From NCBI GenBank assembly GCA_036271875.1, contig DATAZU010000020.1, positions 62,001-126,000 of the forward strand: a stretch of 64,000 nt of DNA, given 5' to 3'. The translations under genes and the position numbers were made by a program. The stretch is from Galbitalea sp036271875. Lineage in GTDB: Bacteria > Actinomycetota > Actinomycetes > Actinomycetales > Microbacteriaceae. Positions 7,153 through 15,939 of this stretch are shown piece by piece. The notes beneath the pieces are model-generated. The model did not search any database, was not told the origin of the DNA, and worked only from the letters and a program-made list of their open reading frames with translations. Positions within the stretch are counted from its first letter, which is position 1; every line of letters starts with the position of its first letter.

Positions 7153-8166
7153 CTACTGCTGGCTAAACGCCGCGTCGAAGGATGCGGTCGGCAGCTTCCA
7201 GAGGAGCGAGCGGATATAGGCGAGCGCTTCGGGCGCCCCGTGCAGGCGATCCATTCCGGCGTCTTCCCACTCGATCGAGATCGGTCCCGCATATCCGATC
7301 GAGTCGAGGGCGCGGAACGCGTCTTCCCACGGGACATCGCCATGCCCGGTCGAGACGAAGTCCCAGCCGCGTCTCGGGTCGCCCCACGGCAGATGGGAGC
7401 CGAGCACGCCTGCGCGTCCGTTGTTCTGGCGCATCCTCGTGTCCTTGCAATCGACGTGGTAGATGCGGTCCTTGAAGTCGACGATGAAGCCGACCGGATC
7501 GATGTTCTGCCACATCATGTGACTCGGATCCCAGTTGAACCCGAACGCCGCCCGGTGATCGATGGCTTCGAGGCTCCGCACGCTCGACCAGTAGTCGTAC
7601 GCGATCTCGCTCGGATGCACCTCGTGGGCAAAGCGGACGCCTTCACCGTCGAACACGTCGAGGATCGGGTTCCAGCGCGTCGCGAAGTCCTCGTAGCCCG
7701 CGTCGATAACGGATGCCGGCACGGGCGGGAACTGGGCGACATAGGGCCAGATCTTCGAGCCGGTGAATCCGACCACGACATCAACTCCCAGCTTCCGCGC
7801 CACCCGCGCTGCCCGCTTCATGTCCTCGGCGGCGCGCTGGCGAACGCCTTCCGGGTCACCGTCACCCCACGTGGATGCCCGGACGATCGCCCGGTGGCGG
7901 AAATCGATCGGGTCATCGCAGACCGCCTGGCCGGTGAGGTGGTTGGAGATCGCGAACACCCCCAAGCCATGGCGATCAAGGATTTCACGGCGCGATTTTA
8001 GGTATGCGTCGTCCTGGTCCGCGCGCTCGAGATCGAGATGATCTCCTGAAGCGGCGATCTCCAGGCCGTCGTACCCCCATCCGGCGGCCAGTCCGGCGAC
8101 CTCCTCGAAGGGCAGGTCTGCCCACTGTCCGGTGAACAGTGTTACCGGGTGGGTGCTCTCGGTCAT
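7153..8166 (-). CDS. Sugar phosphate isomerase/epimerase (AP-endonuclease 2-like TIM barrel)
   Basis: 337-residue TIM-barrel protein. Metal-binding style residues are visible in FAHEVHPSEIAYDY, FGFNWDPSHMMWQ (Asp, His), IYHVDCKDTRM (His, Asp) and ISIEWEDAGMD (Glu), the normal set for this family, so it is probably an active divalent-metal isomerase or epimerase on a sugar or sugar acid. Last gene of a four-gene minus-strand operon whose other members are two Gfo/Idh/MocA oxidoreductases and a second isomerase-type barrel. Such sets process inositol-like or keto-sugar substrates; the exact sugar is not readable. Confidence 0.85.
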   Translation of the reverse strand: MTESTHPVTLFTGQWADLPFEEVAGLAAGWGYDGLEIAASGDHLDLERADQDDAYLKSRREILDRHGLGVFAISNHLTGQAVCDDPIDFRHRAIVRASTWGDGDPEGVRQRAAEDMKRAARVARKLGVDVVVGFTGSKIWPYVAQFPPVPASVIDAGYEDFATRWNPILDVFDGEGVRFAHEVHPSEIAYDYWSSVRSLEAIDHRAAFGFNWDPSHMMWQNIDPVGFIVDFKDRIYHVDCKDTRMRQNNGRAGVLGSHLPWGDPRRGWDFVSTGHGDVPWEDAFRALDSIGYAGPISIEWEDAGMDRLHGAPEALAYIRSLLWKLPTASFDAAFSQQ

Positions 8167-8190
8167 GGCGGGAATCCTCTCGTCGCTTCT

Positions 8191-9264
8191 TCAGGTAGTT
8201 TCCACCCAGCGGGCAGTTGCGGACGCGGTCATGACCGCATCCGTGATGCGGGCCGCACGCAGCCCGTCCGCGAACAGTGGCAGTCCGTCGGGCAGCTCTC
8301 CCGCGATCGCCGCATAGCTGTCCGCGACGAAGGCGTTGAACGCATCCTGGTAGCCCTGCGGATGTCCCGCCGGCACGATAGACAGTCGTGCGGCATCCGG
8401 ATGGAGTTGGCCTGCGTCTCGCGGGATCGTCAGGTTGCCCCGGCGACGTCCGATCCACAGGTCGTCGGGGTTCTCCTGATCGAAGCCGATGGACTCCGCC
8501 GATCCGCTGAGCTCGATTCGCAGGTGGTTCTTACGGCCCGCGGCCACCTGGGAGACCAACAGCGATCCGATCGCTCCGGCGTGGGTCTCGATGATTACCG
8601 TCACGGCATCCTCGGTCGCGACTTCGGAATTGCCAGCGCGATCCCGGAAGAAGGTTCGTTTCGCGGCGGCAACCCTGGCGATTCGATCGCCCGTGATGAA
8701 TTCGATGAGGTCAACGAGGTGCGAACCGATGTCCGCAAATGCTCGGGATGCCCCGCCCGCGTTCGTGTCGACGCGCCAGTTATCGTCGGTCTCCTCGAGC
8801 AGCCAGTCCTGCAGGTACTCGCCATGGATGGTCAGGAGTTGGCCGACCTCGCCCATCCGAAACCGGGCGCGCGCCTCGCGGACCATCGGATGGAAGCGGT
8901 AGACAAACGGAACCGTGGCGACCACCCTGGCCTCGATGGCTGCCTCGGTGAGATTCTCGGCATCCTCGACCGTTGTGGCCAGCGGCTTCTCACAGATGAC
9001 GTGTTTGCCCGCGGTAATGACGGCGAGCGTCTGTTCAGCGTGCAGGGCGTTCGGCGTGCAGATGTGCACGATATCGACGCCGTCGTTCTCGAGCAGCTTG
9101 TCGAGACTGGGGGCGCTGTGCTCGATTCCGAGTCGCTCACCGGCCTCCGCCGCTCGCTTGGGCGAGGACGACGCGATGGCGACAAGTCGCGCCCGAGCCG
9201 CACGAGCCGCACGGGAGTGCACCTCGGCCATGAATCCGCCGCCGACGAATGCAGCGCCGACCAT
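8191..9264 (-). CDS. Gfo/Idh/MocA-family oxidoreductase
   Basis: NAD(P)-dependent sugar/polyol dehydrogenase, 357 residues from ATG 9264. N-terminal Rossmann motif AAFVGGGFMAEVHSRAAR, then DGVDIVHICTPNALHAEQTL and the family EKPLA motif (HVICEKPLATTVED) with the catalytic Lys. A GTG at 9273 would overlap the upstream stop as GTGA and is an equally possible start; it adds three residues. The C-terminal beta-sheet domain contains GSHLVDLIEFITGD. Third gene of the operon. Confidence 0.9.
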   Translation of the reverse strand: MVGAAFVGGGFMAEVHSRAARAARARLVAIASSSPKRAAEAGERLGIEHSAPSLDKLLENDGVDIVHICTPNALHAEQTLAVITAGKHVICEKPLATTVEDAENLTEAAIEARVVATVPFVYRFHPMVREARARFRMGEVGQLLTIHGEYLQDWLLEETDDNWRVDTNAGGASRAFADIGSHLVDLIEFITGDRIARVAAAKRTFFRDRAGNSEVATEDAVTVIIETHAGAIGSLLVSQVAAGRKNHLRIELSGSAESIGFDQENPDDLWIGRRRGNLTIPRDAGQLHPDAARLSIVPAGHPQGYQDAFNAFVADSYAAIAGELPDGLPLFADGLRAARITDAVMTASATARWVETT

Positions 9265-9269
9265 GGTGT

Positions 9270-10379
9270 TCACCGGACGAGAGTACTCGCGGTTGGGTCC
9301 CAGCCTTCCGGCAGGGGCGCGGCCAAAGTGAGCGTGCTCTCGATGTCGACGGGTGAGCCAGACTCCGCAGCCTCGATGGTCGAAACCATGATGTCGAGAA
9401 CGTGGAACGCCTGTTCCCCGGACGCCCGCTCTGGTACGCCGGCCCGAATGGCTCGCGCGAGCTCGACGACACCGATGCCGCGCGACTGGGTTGTGCCGGT
9501 GGGGGCGACGATCTCGGGCTCCTCGGCATCCGTCCACACGGTCAGATCACCGTCGAACATGTTCGGGTCGGGGACAACCAGAGTGCCGTCGACTCCCGAA
9601 ATCTCGAACTGGGTTCGCCGCAACTTGGAGTCGAAGCTGAAGATGCTCTGCGCGCTCTGCCCGGACTCGAACTCGTACAGCGCCGAGACATGAGTCGGAA
9701 CGGTGACCTCAAAGGATTCACCTGCTCGCGGCCCTGAGCCGATGATGCGCGCCGGCTTGGCCTTGGATGTGGTTGCGCTCACCCTTGCCACCGGCCCGAA
9801 GAACTGGACGAGCGCGGTGAGGTAGTACGGGCCGACATCGAATAGCGGGCCCGCCCCCTCCTGAAAAAGGAAGTCGGGATTCGGATGCCATGACTCGGGG
9901 CCCGGGCTTTGCAGGAGTGTGAGCGCCGTGAGTGGGGCCCCGATTTGACCCGACTCGACGAGTCGTCGCGATGACTGCAGCCCGGCGCCAAGGAAGGTGT
10001 CCGGCGCCGTCGCAACCCGTAGCCCGGCGGCGTGCGCGGCATCCAGGAGTTTCCGTCCGCTCGCCCGATCGAGTGCGAACGGCTTCTCTGTCCAGCCGTT
10101 CTTGCCCGCCTCAAGTATCTGGGTTGCGACCTCGACGTGCGCCGCGGGGATCGTGAGGTTCACGACGATTTCGATGCCCTGGTCAGCGAGCAGTTCTGCC
10201 ACGGTGCCCGCGCCGGCGATTCCGTATTTCTCGGCCTGCGCCGTGGCCCGATCGAGATCGATGTCCGCGATGAAGCGCACCTCGAGGTCGGGGAAACTGG
10301 TCAGGTTATCGAGGTACTGGCCGCTGATCACGCCAGCTCCGATCACTCCGACCCCGACTGGCCCTGTGCGGACGCTCAT
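9270..10379 (-). CDS. Gfo/Idh/MocA-family oxidoreductase
   Basis: 369 residues. Rossmann motif GVGVIGAGVISGQYLDNL at the N-terminus, IEIVVNLTIPAAHVEVA, then WTEKPFALD with the catalytic Lys of the EKP motif. The C-terminal half has LFDVGPYYLTALVQFFGP, the usual substrate-domain signature. Distinct in sequence from the downstream copy, so the pair likely does consecutive oxidation/reduction steps (as in known paired systems that oxidise C3 and re-reduce it) or forms a heteromer. ATG overlaps the stop of the upstream isomerase gene by 4 bp. Confidence 0.9.
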   Translation of the reverse strand: MSVRTGPVGVGVIGAGVISGQYLDNLTSFPDLEVRFIADIDLDRATAQAEKYGIAGAGTVAELLADQGIEIVVNLTIPAAHVEVATQILEAGKNGWTEKPFALDRASGRKLLDAAHAAGLRVATAPDTFLGAGLQSSRRLVESGQIGAPLTALTLLQSPGPESWHPNPDFLFQEGAGPLFDVGPYYLTALVQFFGPVARVSATTSKAKPARIIGSGPRAGESFEVTVPTHVSALYEFESGQSAQSIFSFDSKLRRTQFEISGVDGTLVVPDPNMFDGDLTVWTDAEEPEIVAPTGTTQSRGIGVVELARAIRAGVPERASGEQAFHVLDIMVSTIEAAESGSPVDIESTLTLAAPLPEGWDPTASTLVR

Positions 10380-11128
10380 GCGAGGTTCTCCCTGGTGAGG
10401 TAGGCGTAGCTGTCGGCGACGGCCTGGAAGCGGTCGTCGCGTGAGTCGTCGAGTTCGATCACTCGCAGCGCGGTTACCGGGGCGGCCTCGATGATCTCGC
10501 GGATGGGAAGTGTGCCCGATCCGACGGCCGTCTGGTCCTTCGGTTCCGGAGTGCCTGCGCCATCCTTCACGTGGATGGCGACCACCCGGTCGCCGAGCCG
10601 CTTCAGCAGCTGGACCGGATCCTGGCCGCCGACGGCCGCCCAGTATGTGTCGACCTCGAGTTTGATCGCGTCGCCAAGCGAGTCCACGAATAGCTCGAGT
10701 GAGGTTCGTCCGTCGATGATCGACTCGAGTTCGTGGGCGTGGTTGTGGTACCCGATGGTCACGCCGTGTCGCGCCGCAACCTCTGCCGCGGCATTCAACT
10801 GGTCGGCGATTTCGTGAACGGAAGCAGCGCTCGCCCAGCGCTCGGCGGGGACGTGCGGGTCGATTACGCGAGCGATACCGATCGACTTCGCGCTCGCGAA
10901 GACATCATCGAGCTCGGCGCCCTCGACACCGACGAAGTGGCCATGGGCGGTCGGCGCAGTGAGGCCGGCGGTCTTCAGGGCATCCCCGATGCCGGGGAAG
11001 TCGGTGAAACTGTATGGCTCGACTTGATCGAATCCGATCTCGGCGATGCGAGCAAGGGTGCCGGGCAGGTCGGATTGCATTGCTTCGCGCACGGTGTAGA
11101 GCTGCACGGACAGCAGGGGGTGGTTCAC
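10376..11128 (-). CDS. Sugar phosphate isomerase/epimerase family TIM barrel
   Basis: 250 residues from GTG 11128, with GAGGAG 8 bp upstream. First gene of the operon. Metal-site motifs: GYHNHAHELE, IKLEVDTYWAAVGG, VVAIHVKDGAG and RVIELDDSRDD, the standard Glu/Asp/His/Glu set. It resembles the small xylose-isomerase-like barrels that precede Gfo/Idh genes in many sugar operons. Overlaps the next gene by ATGA. Confidence 0.85.
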   Translation of the reverse strand: MNHPLLSVQLYTVREAMQSDLPGTLARIAEIGFDQVEPYSFTDFPGIGDALKTAGLTAPTAHGHFVGVEGAELDDVFASAKSIGIARVIDPHVPAERWASAASVHEIADQLNAAAEVAARHGVTIGYHNHAHELESIIDGRTSLELFVDSLGDAIKLEVDTYWAAVGGQDPVQLLKRLGDRVVAIHVKDGAGTPEPKDQTAVGSGTLPIREIIEAAPVTALRVIELDDSRDDRFQAVADSYAYLTRENLA

Positions 11129-11172
11129 GATTCTCCTCGTCGAGTCTTTGGCGGCCGTCGCGGCCCGATACG

Positions 11173-11201
11173 AATATCAGCATACTTCTGTCGACTGACA
11201 A
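11173..11201 (-). promoter_or_regulatory. Candidate promoter of the sugar operon
   Basis: Reading the minus strand, TTGTCA (11201-11196) and GATATT (11178-11173) are separated by 17 bp, a reasonable -35/-10 pair, 45-70 bp upstream of the GTG at 11128. The divergent ROK regulator starts at 11268, so its operator should be in this same 139-bp gap. Confidence 0.4.
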
Positions 11202-11267
11202 TCAAAAGTCCTCTGTTTTTCGGCATAAATCGTGGCGATGATGCACGAATGTGATTCAATGGCGCAT

Positions 11268-12431
11268 ATGTCCAGCCCCGATTTCCCGTTGCTGCCGGAC
11301 GCGGCGCGGGTGCTCGTGCACCTGCGTGATTCAGGCCCGCACACGCGTGCCCAGCTGGCCGAAGTGACCGGACTAGCGCGGTCCACGGTCGCGAGTCGAC
11401 TCGAGAGCCTGTTGGATGCCGGGCTTGTCGCGCCAAAGAGCGGGACATCGTCCGGGGGTCGCCCCGCTGGGTTACTTGAGTTTCAGCCGGGTGCGCGCAT
11501 CCTGCTCGCCATCGATCTCGGGGCGACTCACGGCGTCGTCGCACTGACCGACCTTGCCGGTGCGGTGCTGGAGCTTGAGTCGGTCGCGCTCGACATCGCG
11601 AACGGCCCCGTTCCCACCCTCGATTGGGTGATCGAAGCCGCGGGACGACTTCTCGCGGCGTCGGGTCGCCCGTTCGCCGATCTGTCCGGTGTCGGAATCG
11701 GATTGCCAGGGCCGGTCGAGCATTCGACCGGACTTCCCACCAATCCACCGATCATGCCCGGGTGGGACGGTTTCGACGTGCCGGGGTACATCCGTGAGCG
11801 GTTCGATGTCCCTGTCCTGGTGGACAACGATGTGAACCTGTTGGCCCTGGGGGAGCACGCGACCGTGTGGCGCGCGATCGATGACCTCCTCTTTGTGAAG
11901 GTGGCAACGGGTATCGGAGCAGGTGTCATCAGCGGCGGACGACTGCAGCGCGGAGCCCAGGGCTCCGCGGGTGACCTCGGACACGTCCGAGTGCCGTTTT
12001 CGAGTCGCACGCCCGCGCACGGCGAAGGCGACTCGGACCTGGAGGCGCTCGCAAGCGGCCCGGGGATCGCTCGGGAGTTGCGCGCACTCGGCGTCGACGC
12101 ATCCTCGACCGAGGAAGTTCTCGAGCTGTTTCGGGCGGGAAGCCCGCAAGCCGCCGACGCGATCCGCAAGGCGGGACGCGACCTCGGTGAAGTGCTCGCG
12201 ACGTGCGTCAACATCCTGAACCCGTCGGTCGTCGTGATCGGTGGAAGCGTGGCGCGGGCGGGCGAACAGCTGATCGCCGGGGTGCGCGAGGTCGTCTATG
12301 CGCAATCGACTCCGCTCGCGACTCGCCACCTGACGATCACGGAGTCGAGGGCAGGCGAGAGCGGCGGCGTCATCGGTGCCGCGACGATGCTCATCCAGTA
12401 CCTGCTTGACCCGGTGGGCGCGCGTGGGTGA
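11268..12431 (+). CDS. ROK-family transcriptional regulator without the zinc-cysteine motif
   Basis: 387 residues from ATG 11268. An N-terminal winged HTH (PDAARVLVHLRDSGPHTRAQ, LAEVTGLARSTVASRLESL) is followed by the ROK sugar-kinase-like domain: LLAIDLGATHGVVALTD, GVGIGLPGPVE, VLVDNDVNLLALGE and GIGAGVISGGRLQRGAQGSA. The usual zinc site (CxCGxxGCxE after GxLGH) is replaced by GHVRVPFSSRTPAHGEGDSD, with no Cys. It is divergent from the isomerase/Gfo-Idh operon and should repress it until a sugar binds. The next GNAT gene overlaps its stop. Confidence 0.85.
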   Translation: MSSPDFPLLPDAARVLVHLRDSGPHTRAQLAEVTGLARSTVASRLESLLDAGLVAPKSGTSSGGRPAGLLEFQPGARILLAIDLGATHGVVALTDLAGAVLELESVALDIANGPVPTLDWVIEAAGRLLAASGRPFADLSGVGIGLPGPVEHSTGLPTNPPIMPGWDGFDVPGYIRERFDVPVLVDNDVNLLALGEHATVWRAIDDLLFVKVATGIGAGVISGGRLQRGAQGSAGDLGHVRVPFSSRTPAHGEGDSDLEALASGPGIARELRALGVDASSTEEVLELFRAGSPQAADAIRKAGRDLGEVLATCVNILNPSVVVIGGSVARAGEQLIAGVREVVYAQSTPLATRHLTITESRAGESGGVIGAATMLIQYLLDPVGARG

Positions 12432-12909
12432 ACTGACGGTGCGGCGCGCGGTCGTGGCGGATGCCGCCGCGATGGCTGCGGTGCACGTCGCATCCTGGCA
12501 GGAGACCTACCGCGGCCTGATTTCTGACGACGTTTTGGACGATCCCGAATTCGTGTCGCGGCGTGAACGGTATTGGACGGCGACGATCCCGGCCGCGGTG
12601 GACGGCACTGATGCGATCGCGGTCGCCGAGCGGGACGGGGTGATTGTCGGCATCGCTTCGATTGGAGCGCCGGCCGACCCGGACGCGACCTGGGGCGCCG
12701 AGGTATTCGTGATCTATGTACTCGCGCGCGAGTACGGGTCAGGCGCGGGCGGGATGTTGCTTGACGAGACCCTGGGCACGCGCCCCGCGTCGCTGTGGGT
12801 CGCGGATCCGAACCCGCGAGCTCAAGCGTTTTACCGGAAGCACGGGTTCGTGCCGGACGGCCAGACGAAGAACGACGGGATCGCGGCGATCCGGATGGTC
12901 CGCGGCTGA
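12424..12909 (+). CDS. GNAT-family N-acetyltransferase
   Basis: 161 residues from GTG 12424, overlapping the ROK stop by 8 bp. Pattern: TVRRAVVADAAAMAAVHVAS, WQETYRGLISDDVL, then AVAERDGVIVGIASIG, EVFVIYVLAREYGSGAGGML (acetyl-CoA loop) and NPRAQAFYRKHGFVPDG near the end. The WQETYRG block is common in this subgroup. It acetylates an unknown amine. Overlap with the regulator gene suggests translational coupling, though no functional link is obvious. Confidence 0.85.
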   Translation: MGELTVRRAVVADAAAMAAVHVASWQETYRGLISDDVLDDPEFVSRRERYWTATIPAAVDGTDAIAVAERDGVIVGIASIGAPADPDATWGAEVFVIYVLAREYGSGAGGMLLDETLGTRPASLWVADPNPRAQAFYRKHGFVPDGQTKNDGIAAIRMVRG

Positions 12910-12912
12910 GGG

Positions 12913-13310
12913 CTATCCGTCGACAGAGTGTGTGGCCAGTTGTGCGGTCATCTGGATGCGACGACCACGTCGGTCTGAGCCTGCGCTGATCTCATCGCGC
13001 AGCAGTGCGGTGTGAAATGGCGACTCTGGCCGAGTTTCGACAAAGCCACAACTGCGATAGAACGGACCGTTCCAAGGGACGGCGGCGAAAGTGCGCAGGC
13101 TGATCGAGTCGTAGCCTCGGCGAGCGGCTTCTGCCATCGCCGATTCGACGAGCGTGCGGCCAAGACCGCGCCGCCCGTAGTCCGGCAGCACGGACAGCTG
13201 CTCCAAATGCGCGTTGCCTTCGGACTCCAGAACGTGAGCAAATCCGACGGCGTTCTCGTCTCCGGTCGCTCCAGGTCTCGGGCATCTGCCGGTCGTACCA
13301 CCGAACTCAT
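12913..13310 (-). pseudogene. GNAT acetyltransferase, apparently internally deleted and frameshifted
   Basis: The C-terminal half is a clear GNAT: AVGFAHVLESEGNAHLEQLS, VLPDYGRRGLGRTLVESAM (the acetyl-CoA loop) and WNGPFYRSCGFVETRPESP. A plausible GNAT start, MSSVVRPADARDLER at 13310, is in another frame, and the two meet near 13250. The roughly 60 residues that normally lie between them (helix alpha1/alpha2 and strands beta2-3) are missing. Stop at 12913. An alternative is a very short protein starting at an internal GTG or TTG. Confidence 0.6.
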
Positions 13311-13435
13311 TGACCCACCTTATGGCTCACAAGAGTAGTGAATAAATATACGAATGTGCTTGCGCAATATGGCCAACAGGAATAGAATGTATGTACTCGT
13401 GCCGGGTATCTTCTTTTCTGTCGAATGGTGGCGCG

Positions 13436-14839
13436 ATGATTGCTGGGCCAGGCACGCAAGAGCTTGATGCCACTCTCGAATCACTGTCGTCGTTCGCTCT
13501 ACCGGCCCTTTCGCTCGCGGACGACCGCGAACTGACTCGGGTCGCCGTTCTCGCCGAGCAGATCGCGCGGCGCTTGAGTGCTGTCCAAGTAGCTGCTGCC
13601 GCCGAAGTTGCCGACCGCTCGCGCCGTGAACTCGGAACGGTCGGGCTCGCTGCGCAGCACGGCCACGTTCGTCCCGCCGCGTTCCTTGAGGAGGTGCTCC
13701 GCATCTCGGGCGCTGAGGCGAGTCGTCGAATCACACTCGGTGGAGCACTGCGACGCAACATTGCGATGACGGGGGACCTGCTCGAACCACGTTTCCCCGT
13801 GGTCGCTGCTGCCGTAGCTAGCGGTGAGGTCGGCCCCGAGTCCGCCGCAGTGATCGTGCGCGCTCTCGATGATGCGCGTCGAGTGGCTGCCCCCGACGAT
13901 CTGGACATTGCAGAGACCGGGCTGGTGGAATATGCCCGCGGGAATCGCGTGCAGGACGTTTCCGCCCTCGCGATCGTGGTTCGTGATCGTCTTGATCCGG
14001 ATGGCATACTTCCGCGCGAAGAGGAGACTCAGCTGCGACGCGGCATCGTGCTGGGGCGCGAGCGCAACGGTGTCGTTCCGATTCGCGGAGCCGTCGAGCC
14101 GGTTGCCGCGGCGCTGCTCAGGTCGACCTTCGACGAAGCGAACGCACCCGGCGCGAAGCCTCGGTTCCTGTCCGAAGAAGACAGGAACCGAGGCACCGTC
14201 ACCACGGTCAATGACGACGGCGGTGAATCCGTAACGGTGACGGATGTTCGCACTCGTGAGCAGCGCCAGCATGATGTGCTCGCTGGATTGCTCAAGGCGG
14301 GAATCCGGAACACGGGTCGCGAGGCTGGCCAGATCCGTTCGACGGCCGAAATCATGGTGCACGTTTCGCTCGCGGACATTGAAGCGGGAACCGGCGCCGG
14401 CTGGATCGAAGGCATCCACGAGCCGATCTCGATGAGCACCGCCGAGCGCATCCTGTGCGACGCGGCCTTCCGCAAGGTGGTGCTTGGCAACGAAGGCGAA
14501 CCCCTTGCGCTGGGCAAAGCGCAGTATCCATTCACCTCAGCGCAGCGAAAGGCGATCGTTGCCCGGGATGGCGACACGTGCCTGATGTGTGATGCTCCCG
14601 CCGCCTGGACGGATGCGCACCACGTTCACGAATTCTTCACCCATGGCGCGGTCGGGCGAACAGACGTCGACGACGGCGTGCTCCTCTGCGAGCCGCACCA
14701 CGACCTCTTCCACAAGTCGGAGTGGAAACTCTCGATGATCGGCGGGATACCGCACGTGCTTGCGCCCCTCGAAGTCGATCCGAGTCAGAGGTGGAAACGC
14801 GCGGCTCGACCCAGGCTTTCGCTCTCCAGCACAGCCTGA
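13436..14839 (+). CDS. DUF222 (13E12-type) HNH endonuclease
   Basis: 467 residues from ATG 13436 (an in-frame ATG at 13391 would add 15). Residues 1-330 are the alanine/arginine-rich DUF222 region. The C-terminus is an HNH nuclease domain: CLMCDAPAAWTDAHHVHEF, then DDGVLLCEPHHDLFHKSEW, with two Cys pairs for zinc and the HH catalytic element. Actinobacteria carry many copies; a link to mobile introns or DNA processing is suspected but not shown. The frame is intact through a perfect 15-bp hairpin at 14158-14194. Confidence 0.85.
   Translation: MIAGPGTQELDATLESLSSFALPALSLADDRELTRVAVLAEQIARRLSAVQVAAAAEVADRSRRELGTVGLAAQHGHVRPAAFLEEVLRISGAEASRRITLGGALRRNIAMTGDLLEPRFPVVAAAVASGEVGPESAAVIVRALDDARRVAAPDDLDIAETGLVEYARGNRVQDVSALAIVVRDRLDPDGILPREEETQLRRGIVLGRERNGVVPIRGAVEPVAAALLRSTFDEANAPGAKPRFLSEEDRNRGTVTTVNDDGGESVTVTDVRTREQRQHDVLAGLLKAGIRNTGREAGQIRSTAEIMVHVSLADIEAGTGAGWIEGIHEPISMSTAERILCDAAFRKVVLGNEGEPLALGKAQYPFTSAQRKAIVARDGDTCLMCDAPAAWTDAHHVHEFFTHGAVGRTDVDDGVLLCEPHHDLFHKSEWKLSMIGGIPHVLAPLEVDPSQRWKRAARPRLSLSSTA
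14158..14194 (+). repeat. Perfect 15-bp inverted repeat inside the HNH gene
   Basis: Arms GCCTCGGTTCCTGTC (14158-14172) and GACAGGAACCGAGGC (14180-14194) with a 7-nt loop. It is in frame and encodes PRFLSEEDRNRG in the linker between the DUF222 part and the nuclease part. Such a stem in mRNA would be very stable. Confidence 0.8.
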
Positions 14840-14849
14840 GGGGCGGTAG

Positions 14850-15908
14850 TCAGACCTGCCCGCCCAGTTTGAACCCGCTTGGTTCGGCGGAGTCATTGCG
14901 CGTATAGGAGAATCCGTCGGCGCCGATCGTAACCTCGGCCTCGCTCGCATCCGTGCGTTCCGTGGTCGCACGCGGCGCGCCATCGAGGTCAAGAACCGTC
15001 GACGCGTTCGCGTACCAACTAGGTACAACGGGTGTGCCCCACCAGTCGCGGCGCTGGTTGTCGTGCACATCCCAGGTGATCTTTGGATTGTCCGGGTCAC
15101 CCGTGTAGTAGTCGTGCGTGTAGATCTCAATACGGTGACCATCGGGATCGAGCAGGTACAGGTAGAACGCGTTCGAGACTCCGTGGCGACCCGGACCTCG
15201 CTCGATCTTGTCCGACTGACGAAGGGCACCGAGGTGATCGCAGAGATAGAGGATCTGCGACCGCTCGTGCGTCGCGAACGCGATGTGGTGCAGTCGCGGA
15301 CCCGCGCCACCGGTCAGCGCGACATCGTGCACCGTCGCCTTGCGATACATCCACGCCGCAAAGACGGTGTTGTCCGCGTCCTCGATGTCCTCGGAAACGC
15401 GAAACCCGAGTCCCTCGTAGTAGGAGACAGCGGCAGGAACATCCGGTGTCACGACGTTGAAGTGGTCGAGGCGAGCAATCGCGCCGGCCCCATGGAGGTC
15501 GTAGCGCTGAGTCAGTCGCTCGACATGCTCGGCCTCGTAGAAGTACTCGATCGGGAACCCGAGCGGGTCCTCGGCGCGGATGGCACGCCCGATCCCGCGA
15601 GTTGCGCCGGCAGGGCGCTCCTCGACGCGCGAGCCCAACGACCGGTAGTAGGCGGCGGCGACATCCACCTCCGCGTCCGAACGAACGCGGTAGGCGAGCG
15701 CGGCAAGAGCGGCGACGGGACCTCGCCGAATCACCAGCGAGTGGTGCAGGTACTCCTCGAACGCGCGAAGGTAGATGGCGTCGTCATCCTCCCAGGTCAC
15801 GACCAGGCCAAGAACGCCAACGTAGAAGGCGCGCGACGCGGCGAGATCGCTGACAATCAGCTCGGCGTATGCGCAGCGGATGACATCCGGTGGAGTGAGT
15901 TGCTTCAC
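14850..15908 (-). CDS. hpaD: Homoprotocatechuate (3,4-dihydroxyphenylacetate) 2,3-dioxygenase
   Basis: Extradiol ring-cleavage dioxygenase of the VOC (type I) class; opens homoprotocatechuate to 5-carboxymethyl-2-hydroxymuconate semialdehyde. 352 residues from GTG 15908, with GAGGAG 9 bp upstream. The Fe/Mn ligands of the Brevibacterium/Arthrobacter enzymes (His155, His214, Glu267) fall at His149, His208 and Glu261, a constant shift of six. The catalytic His200 and Tyr257 equivalents are His194 and Tyr251. Motifs: RLDHFNVVTPDVP, RLHHIAFATHER, DPDGHRIEIYTHDYYTGDPD. Last gene of the operon, downstream of hpaE; the 91-bp gap holds a G-rich tract. Confidence 0.93.
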   Translation of the reverse strand: MKQLTPPDVIRCAYAELIVSDLAASRAFYVGVLGLVVTWEDDDAIYLRAFEEYLHHSLVIRRGPVAALAALAYRVRSDAEVDVAAAYYRSLGSRVEERPAGATRGIGRAIRAEDPLGFPIEYFYEAEHVERLTQRYDLHGAGAIARLDHFNVVTPDVPAAVSYYEGLGFRVSEDIEDADNTVFAAWMYRKATVHDVALTGGAGPRLHHIAFATHERSQILYLCDHLGALRQSDKIERGPGRHGVSNAFYLYLLDPDGHRIEIYTHDYYTGDPDNPKITWDVHDNQRRDWWGTPVVPSWYANASTVLDLDGAPRATTERTDASEAEVTIGADGFSYTRNDSAEPSGFKLGGQV

Positions 15909-15939
15909 GGCGATCTCCTCGATGAGAGTCGGAACAGTT

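Noticed and set aside
7031..7219. Small open frame between the DUF6328-like gene and the sugar operon
   Set aside because: No ribosome binding site worth the name, overlaps the 3' end of the isomerase gene, no recognisable features.
11472..12329. Long open frame on the minus strand opposite the ROK gene
   Set aside because: Antisense shadow in high-GC DNA; no recognisable domain, while the plus strand has clear HTH and ROK motifs.
13499..14419. 306-codon minus-strand frame opposite the HNH gene
   Set aside because: Composition and lack of motifs mark it as a shadow of the DUF222/HNH frame.
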